From NCBI GenBank assembly GCA_035222895.1, contig JAVYIG010002089.1:62001-126000 (forward strand): a stretch of 64,000 bases of DNA, read 5' to 3'. A program made the position numbers and the translations under genes. Below the pieces are notes generated by a model. It searched no databases, had not been told where the DNA came from, and saw nothing but the letters and a program-made list of their open reading frames with translations. The DNA is from Strongylocentrotus droebachiensis (lineage: Eukaryota; Echinodermata; Echinoidea; Camarodonta; Strongylocentrotidae). This document shows positions 44,634 to 60,100 of the stretch, one piece after another; within the stretch, counting starts at the first letter, position 1, and each line of letters starts with the position of its first letter.

Positions 44634-47600
44634 CTTTATTATTCAAATAAAGAAAACAGAAAATAAAGTAAAAAGTTTAAGAAATTAAGAAACAATAATA
44701 ATCAGTACAACAATAAATAGATAAATAATCAAATAAACGAAAAAATAAATGATAAAATTTATAAATGAATCAGTTGATAACTGACTACATAAAGAAATTA
44801 TAATGAGATAAGATTGGTCACATGCAAACATTATTCCTGATACGATACACATGTGTTAACATGAAAGTTCGAAAGGGTTTCATAATTGCAACAGTAATGT
44901 TCTTAACAATATATCGGGTTTGCTCTCGCTATCATTCATATGCAATTTGAATTCAAGATAATCGTGTCTGTTCCTGTGATTAAGAAACTTTAGTCAAAAG
45001 AGGAAATCCATCTTTTTCCTGTATTTTTTGTGGTTTAAATAGGCAGATGGACTTTTTTCATTTGCCACCCTCTCCATCCTCTTTCTTCATCAAATGTGAA
45101 ATCCCATGGAAAACAGTTAAGCCCCCTTTTCGTGATTGAGTTACGTTGAAATACTCTGTAGCTCAGATCTATATAATTATCATCTCTAGAGAGCCAGAGG
45201 GGCGCAAACTCTCTGTTAAAGCATATGGTTTAACTACCTTATGGCTCCAAGCAAACGCATATCATTTTGTTATTTCAGGAAAAATAAACAAGAAATCATA
45301 CCTCTGGATTCATTGGACAGTAGAAGATGAAAACCAGAATACCCTGCAAAAACAAACGTAGAATAAACGATAAAATAGGGTCAAGCAGAATCAGATATTC
45401 TTTATACTGCATACACATTACTGATGAAGATAACATATAACAGCTCTTTTAGTTTTATTGATAAAAACGTTATACGGGTTAACACTACTGCAAATCAACT
45501 CAGGGCAATTTCAATAGCCTTGTCCGTCATCTACTGAAAGGTGTGAACATTACAATGACGAATTACTTAATCCGAACATGATATTTATGATATTATGAAT
45601 TAAGTAAACATGTTTGATTGTGTGTAATTAGGTCTTACAGATGTGTATCAATCAGATATGATTATTTACGTCTGGGGACCGATCTTTAACGTCACCATCA
45701 GAAAGAAGTGACTCAATTTCGAACCGGGATCGCCTGGGCCAGTTTGAAGGCGAAAAAGTGCAGTTGCAAAGAACCTTTTGGAATGTTAGAGACATTTCAT
45801 GCAATTCCTGGCTGGTAAACATTATTTATTGAAAGAAATGTTTTGGACTTTCCTCTGCCACTGCGAATGGTAGACGAAAGGAATGGATGGGGATGGGGAA
45901 CGCTAGAAATGTTATCTATAAGATCGTATAAACTAACTGTTCTAATCAATCTTAAACAGTTTCCGATTCTTGAACACGTTTAAAAACGTAGGATTGCGTC
46001 ATCGACTGGTGTTGTCTTTGACGCGTGCTGTGAAGGCTAGATCATACAAAGAGTCATTGACGCAAGTATTGACGTAAGGGATAACTGCTTTGACAGTCTT
46101 GAAGCGCATGTAATGACGCAATCGAATTAACGCCTCGTGTGCAATATGATAAGGTTTTTTTTCTTCAAAAGTCTTTGTCGATTTTAAATAGTCAGAATCT
46201 ACCATCTTACCTGTATCATGTTGAAAATGATGAAGAGGTAATCGAATGCGAGAATGGACCTGTATACGAGCAGGGCATGCCATAACCAGGCCATCACGAG
46301 AACGAAAGAGAGGATGAGTGATGATGAGAGGCACAGACTAGAAGATGAAGGAGATAATAATAGAAGAATTGAGATTAAGATTGAGTTTTACAATATTATT
46401 CGACAAATGATCCGAGGGCAAGCAATATTTATGAGGTCAATATAACATCGAGACCGATAACCTTCGATGCCAGAACCCCACGAAACAAACAAAAAAGATA
46501 CAAACCAACACACAAACTATTCTTAGACAGTGATAGCTAAATGTCGGTCTCGTGTCGGCAGAGACATTATTTATTTGTTATTTATTATGTATTATTGAAG
46601 AAGAAAAAAAGTACTTTATTTGAAATGTCTATGTAACAAGACAAATATGAAAATAAATGAAATGAAATGAAATGAAATGAAATTATTGCTGACGAGTTAT
46701 TACTAACTTTGCCAATGTATTTTTTATTATAAAAAAAAAAAAAAAAAAAAAAAAGAGCAAATTGTATGCAAATTTTTCTTATCGTTTTTTCTTTGTCGTT
46801 CTTCGCCTTCTCTCTCTCTTGGAGAGGAAGGGAAGGGAAAGTATAGTTTATCACTGCACAGTTAACCCCTATAAGGGAGTTTACAGATAGCACATGGTAC
46901 AAATGACCCCAAATATCCACAGATCTTTTACACATGGAGAAGTTCCACTTTGAGCATCTTAGAATAATAACTGCCAAAGTCCTAGATGGGCTTCATGAAT
47001 ACCTTTTGTTTGACCTCTTGAAAAGAATACTTCCACCTGCGTTTCATAGAATGTACCGTTGGTGCATAAATGAATAATGTTACATAACTTTTATGAGTGC
47101 ATATCCAGTATTCATCTCTGTGGGTTTTACCATTTTGGTACAAATGACCTTTATCTGCCCATGCGCAGATTGTATCTGTAAACTCCCTTATTATTAATAA
47201 AATACTCGCACCCTGTTCATGGTCGACACCTAAATTATTGCCCGCACCATCGATTAAACGGAAGCTGTACAGTACATGATAACCACTGAAGAAGAAAAGA
47301 AACAGCGCCATCTAATCATCAATGATGAACAACTAAAATAAAACAGTACAGCCAGGCAGAAATAATATTTTTAGATTGGTCAGCCTTAAAACTCAAAAAC
47401 AATAACAACAACAAGTTGATCCTCTGTACTCTCTGAAAAGTGGTTAGAAGGTCTCATTATCTGTCGGTCTTGTGAACCCTTCAGGGTGATCTTAGAAGGG
47501 ACCGTCACACCGACATTCACGGTTTCGTCGATGATCGGTCCAGTGCGATGTCGATCTCCTGGGCCACCTATTTGTGCATGAATCTTCCAAAGGTTCAGAA

Positions 47601-50600
47601 GGCCCGCGAGATTGGTTGTCGCGGGATGACGGTCCCGTTAATCGACCGGAGCGTCACAAACTGACCAACTACCTGATTCGATTTCGGAGTTTCTCAGCCC
47701 ACTCAACGTAACCGTCGATGTCCTCTGTATAATGATCATCCATCTTGATAAGATATACCACGGTGCAGATGGCGAGGCCGAAGTTGATCTGAAAAGATAA
47801 GAAAAGTGAAGGGCAAGGATATTATGTTAAACTCTCTTAAAGATAAAGTTGAGTTCTGGTCATGCGATTGCATTGTGAAAGAAAAGGTGTGGAATGGATC
47901 AGAAAAAGTTGATCATGTACATATAAGTATTGGTGTGTACTGCAAGGTTCTGGAGTCATCAAAATCATAATAAATTTGGCCCAGTCTTGGTAAAGTAACA
48001 GGCACTGTACACAGAAAGCTTAATATGGGAATACACAAAATGGTGTCGGGCCTACTTACGGTGATTTCCTCATCTTTGTATGCTCATTACTCAGCCAGTA
48101 TTCATTTTCTACCAAAATTGTTTGGCAAATGACATTTATTCGAATTTCTGAACATCCAGTGTTAGTTTCGTTTGATTCTGTGAGAATTCATTTTCTTCTT
48201 TTTTAACCAGAACTCAAGTTTATCTTGAATGACAGGTTGGGGGGGGGGGCACATCAGGGAACACTCTTCAATTCCCATTGAGCAAAAGTCAATAAACATT
48301 CAAGATGTCCAAGGGGAGAAAACATTTTTAAAAACATTTGCATAGAATCATCCTTCAGGGTTTGCCTCAGCATTCGAAAAGGTAAATTTATCATTTTGAA
48401 ATTATTTCAGAATCTTTATCATTTGCGTTTTATAATTAAAAAGAATGGGTATTAGGAAGAATAAAGACATGTGACACTCCTATAAGTTCTCCTCTTAATC
48501 CCTGTCAGCAAATATTACAATCTGAGTACCTAAACGACAAGTTTTTATATCGATAACTTAGACCTTGTAAGCAAACTTGATCTAAAATCCCCTCCCAACA
48601 TTGGAAATTGGTGTACAGTGACGGCCCTGGTGGTAGGTCATCAATATGTATGTATTGTAATAAAGTGCATGGCAAAGCGGATTGAAATAATGCACTTGTA
48701 GGCCTATACGTTGGGCAATTTCCCGCTGATTAGATGTAACCTGCAGGTTTTCATGGTAAGTGATTATTCACAATTAACGCTCGATTTTGTTGCTGCCCTT
48801 TCGCCAAATTTGTCCTTTTTTTGTCTCTCTCAAACAAATCTAAAGTTATGTTCTGTGTTTTTAAAAGTAATTCGAAATGATTAGTAAATGCACACAAAAC
48901 TGCCAACATATAAATATTTGATACTCTTCTTTCTACATGAAATTCAATTAAAATCACAGAAAACCAAAATGACCAAAATAAAGCAATCATCTTACCACGA
49001 GTGCCAGGGTGATGAGTGAAATGAAGATGATGTACACGTTCTCAGTCTCGACCAGCCAGCAACTAGAGAAAAACATATAAATTACTTAATAATGATTCAT
49101 TTTCTTTATTTCTATTGTTTGGCAAACTTGGTGCTCCATAGATCAGTGGAAATGGTGGACGAAGTCAAACTAGGTTTTTTAAAGAGTTATTTTGTAATTT
49201 TCCTTTATTTGTAATTCCCATAATAATTACGCACGATAAATAAATATTTCATGTAATCTTATTTAACCTGAAAATTACCTTGATAGACCTGTTAGCCTTT
49301 GAATCTTTGTTTTATATAAACTCATGTTGATTGCCTTTATTTGTTTTTAACCAAATGTGGAAATAAACTTGAATTGACTTAAACCTGAATTGATACTAGG
49401 TTTAAAGATCAAGTTGAGTACTGCGTATGTATTACATTATGAAATAAACTCTCTGGAAGCAAATGGGAAAGGCCAATTATGGAGGACATTAAATGTGAAT
49501 ACTACAAGTTTTTCCAGGGATGTTAGCGGATTTAGAAAAATATGTATTTTTCTTGTTGTTTGTTTTAACGAGCGGCAAATTTCACGAAAAAGTGTCATAT
49601 TTCCTTCAAAAAGACACATGCGACATCACACAAATTTTTGCGAAAATAGGGTACTTTTTGTGAAATTGTACTAAAAAACACAAAAGAGGATTATGTTTGG
49701 ATCACATTTAGTACCCGTTGTTATGCAAAACTGGGTCATCTTTTGTTGAATATGTTCCTGAAAGTCGGCAAATAGGGGTCATTTTCGACTCCACTGAAGA
49801 TCATGCTTTAACCCTTCGAGTATGAAGTGACACCATTGGGGCATTTAGACAATACCAGAGAAGGATAAGATGCCAAGGCCTACCTGTCCGGGGTACCGAA
49901 TCCATACGGAATTTCCTTGTACAGAAGGCCAATCAATAGCAATGGTCCAGCTAAGATGAATGGGAAACAAAGAGAGTACAATTATCTTTAAAATAAATAC
50001 ACTTTAACAAAATATTAATGCTATTTAAGTTTGATTGCTGATGTATTTCCTTTTGATGTACTTTCATAATTGATCTTAGTCTCGCTCAATAGCCCAAGTA
50101 TCTCCCTATATATGACAACACCTTATTTGCAATGATAAATTAATCATGGATTGTGCAGAAAACCTATATATGAGAATAAGTCAAAAGCGAAATGTGGAAA
50201 AAGCAAACGAATATCACTAGAGATATTTTTTTCGATACTATATCCGCAATGAGTAATATATTTAGCATTTTCGATAGCATTGTTATTGTCAACAATGGAT
50301 TCCTTATTCGTTTGGAAGATGGGTTCTGATTTCAATCAGAACTTTGCAGTCAATAAAAACACTATTCTTCTCCAAAACAAAATGCGAAGACAGCATTAAA
50401 CCTCATGAATCACCACCTTAACATAATTTAAAATACATTTTCATCTTTCAAAGAACAGGAGAATACACCAATGATGTTCTTGTATGACCCCTTAACTTAA
50501 CTTTTGATTTCCTTTTGAAAAGTAGTTTGTATTTAGTACTAACTGGTCTAAAACTTACCCCACACCAGGAGAAAAACCCTTGTCAGTCGGATAGGTTCAG

Positions 50601-51032
50601 TGATGCTCTTCTCCGGGACTTTGAGCTGGCCGAGGCTCGACTCTCGAGGCTTACCATGTAGGTAGCACGTATTGAGTAGGACGGCAGTCTGGACCACCAA
50701 CCACAGGGCGTAGACCGTGTAGAGGTACTGTAGACCAGCGGCGATGATCGCGCAAACGAGCTGCGGGAGTAAATGGAACGAGACAGTTCTCTGTTTAGAG
50801 TCGGAAGACCGATACTTTGGGACCACGATTTTAGAGGAGGAAAAGACGCGTACTATTGAATGTGAATTTCAACTACATCCTCTTTCATGGAAAAGGTTTA
50901 CCAACATATTGATTCCAGCTTCAATATCGAAGCCATTCTGATAGCAAATAGATAATGCATGATCATGGTTGTTCGCCCCAAAGTGGTATAATATGCTGAT
51001 TTTGTTCAATTTCTTTCCTTTCAAACTGCTCC

Positions 51033-51064
<32 letters not shown>

Positions 51065-54000
51065 GGCATTTCTATAGCGCCATCTATCTAGATGATTCTA
51101 TTCCGAAGCACATTTATTATTACCCTGGCTTTAGCTAGCAGCCGTTTATACAGCGCTCCAGCATTTCAAGGAATTAATTCTTGACAGGTACCCATTTACA
51201 TCACCTGGGTTGATATATAAAATGTACAAGAAGTCGTAATGTGAACTATAATAATTGCGATTCAGAGCACTATGTGGGCCATCTAGCCGTAAGAGCACGG
51301 TTTCTCAGGTGTGTGTGTGTGGGGGGGGTGGCTGACGTATCTGTATCAAATTTCCGTTTTCTTAATCATCTGACACCATATTACACCGAAAATCAAATAT
51401 CGTAATTTGAATATTCTAATGAAAATGCCCCTCCCCCTAAAAGAAAAATACAAAGAGACCTGATGTCGAGCTCCCCCAACCGCATCTCACCACCCCTAGC
51501 CATGTGCGGAGAAACAGTCAGAAACAGGAAACAGTCAGGTGGAAGGGGGGGGGCAGGAGGGCGATGTCGCTCGTATCTACACTAATGGGCAGGTCTGTAC
51601 ATGTGATCTTACCAGGTTGCCCGTAGCCTTCATTCCAAACAGAAAGGTGGCATGTCCTGCAAGGGAGCTTACGGCCACGTTCAACTGAATCTTGATGAGT
51701 TGAGACCCTTTCACACTGGATACAAAGTTCAGACAAGAAAATAGTAAATATCAGTGAAAATAAGGAACATCACGACTGTCGAAATTTACGGTGAAATGGG
51801 ATATTCTGACGTCGATCGAACGTCTGTAAAACGGATGAATCCGAGAGCCAGCATGTAGAGAGACCGTGGAAATATAATCTTTGCCCCTAATTCTCACAAT
51901 CCTGGATCTGTCCGTCTTTATTTATCCACTATAGATGGACAAATATTTTTGCTATGCACTTTGAAAATAAACCTCTAAACCTGAATAGGCATATATTAAT
52001 GTTGTTTGCTTTGTACTTTAGCCATTAGGGCCAATTTATTACCATTGTTATAGTTAATTTGACTAGAATAATATCATAACATAAGTAGGCCTATGTTAAT
52101 TTTGAATGCATCATACAAGTACCGCTTTTTATCAAATGAAACGTCCTTGCGTTCACAGTAAATAATTTTAGGTCAGTAAATTCACCTTTTCTTCTCTCTT
52201 TCTTTAAGAAAATCATGGGTAATAGGTTTATTATAATTTACGTACATTCTGGAATTGCTATGTTGTTTCTATTTTAAATCAAAACAAAACAAGAAATAAA
52301 CTAGAAAAAAATAAATCTGAACAAACAAACAATCAACTGACCCAAGAGTGACAAAGACGGCGAGCATGACCAGGACACCGATGACCGAGATGAACCCCAA
52401 GGTCTTCTCAAGAATTAAGAGAATGAGGGCGTTGATTCCATCTACCTTGAAGCCCTGCATCAAGGAATGAGTAATAACTTTTGATTAGTTTTTTTCTTCT
52501 CAAGATAAAATAGATTCAAATTCTTTACCATCAGATATTATATAATGGAACGATGAATGATTTCTCTGTCATTCTACAAGGTCATTTGGGAATCTGTAGT
52601 TAATACGAATCGTGCATTCGTTGTGCTGTAGCTGAAGTCGTCGACAAAAAATTGTTCAATTATACAAACAAACAAAAGTTACAACCAGTCAAACTAACCC
52701 ACCAACTCTCTTACCAATCAATAAATCATCATATTATATAGCCTACATAGATACTGATTAGTGATTGGTCAAAGCGCCAACACGTGACTATATAGAGCTG
52801 TAAGGATCTCCAACTTTATATTGCCCGATTGACGTCGCCTCTGTCCGTTATATTCGACCGAGGAGCGTCATCACCTACGTCATGTACTGCATAGCTGCCG
52901 CCCTTTGGCTGCCGCAGTGCGCTGCATGCAAACAACATACTAGCGCTTAGCCTACAGCCCACTGACCACAGCCCCGCTCCGCGCGCACCCGCGAATCTTA
53001 AATTTCGTCTGACCAAACATGGCGACTGCAAGCGGATTCAATCCCTCGACGAGGATGAATTAGACAGAATCGTTGACACGAAGGATTGCCATTGTACAAA
53101 AGCAGTGATTAATTCATCCGTGAACATCATCTTAGCCAGTAGGCCTACTCTGTGTGGAGAAAGGAACATCAATTAAAGATATTGAGGACTTCGCAGCAGA
53201 TGAACTAAACGGCTTTCTTCGAAAATTCTACGCTGAGGTAAGGACAACGACTGGTGAACGGGTGGTACCAATAACATGTAGCTAGTACTACAGCAGTCAC
53301 GGCAGTACGCTTAGCCTTAGACCTCCGTACAGTCCGGTCTGTGCTAGTCCAGATCCAGGACCTAGTTCCGTCTCATCAGTCGCCACAGAGTCAGACCAAT
53401 AAACGTTATGTTGACAAAAGTGTAAAGCACCTGTACAATTTTCATTATTCAAATTGTATGGTCAACATTAATAATTAACTATAATCCCATTTAACTGGAC
53501 TAAACTAATAAACGTTCTCCTGTTTTTGTGTTAGCATTCGTTTTAACGTTTTAAAGTTTGAACATTTACTGAGTTGAAATTTCTAGTGTGTGAAAGGATT
53601 GGCCTCGAACTGAAAGTCAAAGAGGTAAGTCAAATTTAATTCAGTATTTTGAATTAGTGTAGGTTAGATCTAGATCTACATGACACGAGCTATTACTTGA
53701 CTTTGATTGACATTTTCTTCCTAGAAAGTTGCAAAAACGGACTGTGTACTTGTGTATACTAAAAACTGTGAGTGGCGGGAAAGTAATGAAATAGAGTAAA
53801 AGATTACAGTACAAGAATAAACACAGAAAATAAGTGAGGGAAAGAAAGAGAGAAAATGATAGAATGATAAAAACTAGGAACGACATGAGAGAAGGTGGTA
53901 GAAGGAGGAAACGAAAGATAACACAAAGAAAGACAGAAAGAGAAAGTGATAGAATGATAAAACAAAGAATAACATAAGAGAAGGTGATAGAAGGAAGAAA

Positions 54001-57000
54001 CGAATGAAAGCGTAAAAACAAAGATAGGAAGAGAAAGTAATAGAATAATGCAAACAATGAATAACATAAGAGAGGGTGACGGAAGGAAAAAACAAAGAAT
54101 AACATAAGGAATAGTAGGAAAAAATGATAGATCGATAAAAACAAAGAATAACATAAGAAAATGTGATAGTAGGAAGAAACAAAGAAAAACATGAGGGAAG
54201 ACAGAAAGAGAAGAACGATAGAATGATAAAAACAAAGAATAACATAAGAAAAATGTGAAAGAAGGACAAAACAGAGAATAACATGAAGAAAGATAGAAAG
54301 AAAAAAATATAGAATTATATCAACAAACAAGAACAAAAGAGATGATAGAAGAAAAAAAAAGAATAACATAAGGAGAGACAGAAAGAGAAGATGATAAAGA
54401 ATAGATAATGGAAAGATAGAAAAGAAGATAAAAAATGGACAAACAAAGAATAACATGAAGAAAGACAGAAAGAGAAAGAGATATAAGGAGAAAGACAAAT
54501 AATAACGTAAGAAAAAGGTGATAGAAGGAAGAAACAAAGAATAACATGAAGATATAGAAAGAGAAAATGATAGAATGATAACAACAAACAACATCAGAGA
54601 TGGTAGAAGGACAACAAAGGATTACATGAGGAAAGACAGAATGAGAAAATGAAAAATAATAGATAATGGACAGATAGAAGAGAAGATGAACGATGGAAAG
54701 AAAAAAAACAAGACGAAAGATAGAAAGAAAAAATGATAGAATAATAAACGAAGAATGACGCAAGAAGTGAAAGAAGGAAAAACAAAGAGTAACGAAAGGA
54801 AAGACAGAAAGAGAAAGAAATAGAATGATAAAAACAAAGAATAACATAAGAGAAGGTGATAGAAGGACAAAAACAGAAATAACATAATGAATGGTGGGAA
54901 GAAAATGATAGATCGATAAAAACAAAAAATAACATAAGAGAAGGTGATAGAAAGAAGAAACAATGAAAAACATAAGGAAAGACAGAAAGAGAAATAATAG
55001 AATGATAAAAACAAAGAATAACAAAAGAAAAATGTGATAGAAGGAAGAAACAGAAAATAACAAGAAGAAAGATTTTTTTTAAAAATGATAGAATGATATT
55101 AACAAAAATAACAGATAAGAGATTATAAAAGAAAAAAAGAATAAAATAAGGAAAGACAGAAAGAGAAAATGATAAAGAATAGGTAATGGAAAGATAGAAA
55201 AGAAGATGAAAAATGGAAAAACGAAGAATAACATAAGTAAAGACAGAAACAGAAAGTTGTATAATGATAAAAACAAAGAATAACGTAAAAAGGTGATAGA
55301 AGGAAGAAACAAAGAATAACATGAAGAAAGATAGAAAAAGAAAATGATAGAATGATAACAACAAACAACATTAAAGATGATAGAAGGAAAAAAAGAAAGA
55401 GAACATGATAAAGAATAGACAATGGAAAGATAGAAGAGAAGATAAAAGATGGAAAACAAAGAATAACACGACGAAAGATAGAAAGAAAAAAATAAACGAA
55501 GAATGACTTAAGAAGTGAAAGAAGGAAAAACAAGGAGTAACATAAGGAAAGACAGAAACAGAAAATGATGGAATGATTAAAAAAAGAATAACCGAAGAGC
55601 AGGTGATAGAAGGAAGAAACGAAGGAAAGCGTTAAGAAAGATAGAGAGAGAAAATAATAGAATAATAAAAACAATGAATAACATATATAAGAGAAAGTGA
55701 TAAAAGGAAAAACAAAGAATAACATAAAGAATGGTAGGAAGTGAGGAAATGATTGAACGATAAAAGCTCTCTTTTCCGCCGACGTGCAACTGGCAGGTTT
55801 CTCTCTCTGAACAAGTTTTTCGATTGTTGCATATTCCAAAGTCTAATATCATCAATAGACACATTCGATTCGTCAACCATATATTCACAATTTCTGCGCC
55901 AAAAAATGAAAACAATACTTGAAACTCGAGCAAATATACAGCAACCGTCAAACAAAGCAATATACATAGAAATTACACACGTTTTATACGCATCGCTTAC
56001 GTTAGAACTACCTCGCACGCAGTGCGCCCGGTTGTCAAGTCTCATGAGTGTAGTAAGTCGAATAACTAATGATGTTAAACAATGAATTATCAGTAATGTT
56101 TGAATATATTCATAAATTACACTAACCTTTGGACCGCGTTGAAGTGCAATAGCAGACAGATGATCACATCTACAGGTCACGTGGGTATAGTTTGAATATA
56201 CAGCCTTGCATCCCTCTGTCGTCCAATCCCAACCACTGCAAAGTAGAAAAACGCGTGATTTAAATAAAATCACGTTTTCATGATTCCACATTTAATACAT
56301 CCAACCAATCATCAACAAAAGAGAGGAAAAGAAATTGTCGAAAAGGTCAATAAATCAATAAAACATTTAACAGGCAGACAAACTAACTAACCAATTAACC
56401 AATCAAACAACCATTGAACCGACCGACTAACTAACCAACACCTCGATTCAATAGAGAGAGAGAAAAAAAAAAGAGAAAGACACTTATTATAATGATGATG
56501 ATGACAATAATGATAATACATAGCATTAATAATAATAATGATAATAACAACAGTAATAATAGTAATAAGAATGATTATAATATTTAAAAAGCCGAACAGC
56601 AAAAAGAGAAAAAGAAGAAGACATGCAAAGAACATGGAAAAGAGACTGTTTTGGTGCAAATGTGTGTCTGGTGAAGTTCCTTGTGTGATTTTGTTTTTAA
56701 TTATCGTATCCTCTCCTACATGTCTGTTGTTGCTTTGTTGTCGTTCTTGTCGGTGTGACTAGGGATTAATGAGTTTAGAATAGATATTTATTCGTATCGA
56801 TTTTAACAGTGTTTATTTAGTGATAGGCATGATAGGGGTTTAGAGATTGAAGTCACTTTTTGATATATATTATTAACTTTATACTCACTTCGCATCTTGC
56901 TTCATCGAAGTACAGACTGGGATTTCATTATCGAAGTCCTGTAGAAAGAAATTTAACAAAAAGGAGACGAAATGATGCAGAAATGGGGGTGGAGGTATCT

Positions 57001-57081
57001 CATGAAAATATGCAACCACAGCTACCAGTGGGGTAGCTCCACGGGGACGGGGATTGAAAAGCTGGAAAAGCAATAAAGAGA

Positions 57082-57125
<44 letters not shown>

Positions 57126-60100
57126 AAGAGAGAGAGATAGAGTGGAAGAATGCACGAGAAAGAGAGACTGAAAAAAAGAGAGAGTGGGAAAGGAAAAAGA
57201 GGAGAAGGGAAGATGATCGGGCAACCATTCAGATCCTCTCCCTGATCAATAGACTTGTTAATTCACGTTTTATCCACCCAGTAAGAAGGCTGCCCCTACA
57301 CCCCCCCCCCCTGACGCAAGTGCGCCCTCAATAACTAAACACACGCTACGCCACTGGTGGCCATAGCCTACATACAATTTTGGCGGGAAAGATGACGTCC
57401 ACATATTCCCCTTCGCGGAGATACAAGGGGGCGCCGTTGTAGCAGTAAACAGTCACGTTGACCACGGAGTTCAGCGACATTGACGAACCGGCCGCTGCGT
57501 TCTCGGGCGTTGACCCGGAGGCGTTCGATGGCTTAGACGAACTCGTGTCACAGTCCTCTATGGGATCCTGGAAAGCCTCGATTGCAACCTTCACTGGAAA
57601 TATATCGGAAGGAAAAGAGATTCTTACGCGATGGCAAAGACTATAAAGCAATAAACTTGGGTTTCATTTCAATACCCTACTGTCATGGCTGCAGAAATAG
57701 TGACCATTTTATCTGTCATGAACTTTGCACCATTCAAAAGTCATGCACATTATTATTTTTTATAAATGCGGTCATACAATTACTTTGATTTTTTGCTCTC
57801 GCTGTGTCTGCATAAAGAGTAGTTACCCTACAGCGCTTACGGCACATTAAAAAAAAGGTTTGTAGGCCTATAGTCAGATAGCAGTATAATCAACGGCAGC
57901 TTTCCTTTCATTAGGCAAATAATTAGGGTATTTGTTTCAAGAAGTCACGAAACCATGACCATCATACATATTTGATGTGGAGCAGGAGGAACCATGGTAA
58001 CCATCAAATGTCTGTGCTTCGACTTCATGGCACATTGCCTTTATACGGGGCAGGTCACACATATCGCCGATAAAAATAGCTATAAATGTAACTATGGAAC
58101 AGTTCTCCTGACGTTTAAGTGGACAAAAATACAAAGGGGTGGGGGAGAGAGAGAAAGAGAGAGACAAAGAGGGAGAGAGACAGAGGGAGAGACAAAGAGA
58201 GAGGGAGAGAGAGAAAGAGGAGGGGAAAGAGAAAGTCAAGAAGAAATGATAACCTGGTTTGGACTGTAGAAATGGCGAGTAGAAGCTGACAGAAAGACGG
58301 CCTGTCTCAGTTCCACTCGAAAATGACAGCGGTCGGTAAGGTTTGGCGCTAGCTTCTCCCTCAGTCGCGTTGTCTGTCAATCAAAGAATAACAAAAGGAA
58401 TTCAAGGCGTTATTATCTGCTGACGTAGGACTGTGTCGACGAAATTCTCTTTCTTTATCGCACCATTTTGTGAGAGTGATGTCGGACACGAAGTGAATAC
58501 AAAATATATATAGACAAATAAACAATAAATAAATGAATAAATAAAGTGAATAAATGAAAAAATGAATATTAATTAGATCAATAAATGAATAAATAGATGG
58601 AATATATAAATGAATAATAACTAAAATACTTGAATAGATACATCATTCCGAAGTGTTACAAATTATATATTTCATTTGCCTCTATTACGCAATCAATAAT
58701 ACGGCATCAATAGAACTTGCATGTCACCCAAAATGAAAGCACACACGTTTATCCACAACCAGATATTGGCTGGTGCTGTCCTAAGCAATGTAAATTAACT
58801 AACACACTTTATTGGACACGAGGAATTAATTGTGAACAATTGAACAATTACACATTGTGTGAATGCAATAGATAACATGAATTTGATTGAGATGCTTTAC
58901 AATAAAGTGTCTCTATTTAATTTCTTTTACTTTGGAAAATGTATAAATTGCCTATTGCATGAAAGGAAAATATGAATACGAATGAGATGGCGATACACTA
59001 ATCCTAATTGAACTCTGGTTTGAATTAATTGGTAATCTGAAGGTACTTTGTTTGAGCAGCATGTATTTCTCTTTAGTCTGTAAAGCAGGGCTCCCACTTA
59101 GCCGAGTTGGAACCTCGAGTTGTGGCGAGCTGGCGCGAGTTTATGGCAAGCCGTTTTATCATTAAAACATATTTCTTGATATCAAGAATTCAATTCTTGA
59201 TATCACGAAATCAAATTCTTGATATCAAGAATTACCATTGCTTTACAACGTAAAATTATTTCTTGATATCAAGAAATATATTTTAATGATAAAACGGCTT
59301 GCCATAAGCTCGCGCCAGCTCGCCACAACTCGAGGCTCCAACTCGGCTAAGTGGGAGCCCTGCTTAACAGAGTTAATGGAACAAACAACGTCTGCCATGG
59401 ATACTCTCATGAATAATTAATGAACGTATATCATTTTTCCCTTGTTTTATAGACACAATAAGAAACAATATTTTATGGGGTCAATTATTCGAGAAACTTC
59501 ATCACTGATTAGTATGGATACAATGGAGGAAATTTTGAGATAGGAGGGAACACTTTGAACAGTATTGCAAGAACATAAAAGGGAAACGAACCATTTGAAT
59601 TGAAAAGCACATCGCCTAATTTGAAATTAAATGTTTGATTCCTCTTAAAATAACTCCTGGGAGGGGGGCGTAGGGGGTCGGGTCTTTTGTTTTCGTTTCC
59701 TGTATGTGCTTCGCTTTAATTCATTTCTTTTTTGGAGGGGGGGGGGGCTTGTTTTTTCAAGATGTCGGGCTTGTGCACCAAAGCGCCCCTTTTGAACGGC
59801 TACTGCACTTCTAGTAATACAGCTTTAACACTTTGGGAATGGACAATATAATGCTCTCTGACATTTTTTTTGCCGATGTAGTGCATGTCAAAATTAGTTA
59901 GAATGAACAAAACACTTTGTTTGAAATTGTCCCAATAGCGTTTCTATGTAACAAATAACAAGGACCCCCTCCTCTTCATTTGTTTGAAAAATATTAACAC
60001 GACATTAGGGATAAAATGTACTTGGCCTTATACTGCCATTTTTCTGTCAACTATTTATTTGTAATTTTTCTTTCTCTTACCGAAGCAAGCGGTGAGAATC

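Noticed and set aside
53641-55839. Long hydrophobic minus-strand ORFs (up to about 317 codons) rich in Phe, Leu and Ser
   Set aside because: They come from a purine-rich tandem repeat read on the pyrimidine strand. Overlapping frames give the same kind of protein and no domain is visible.
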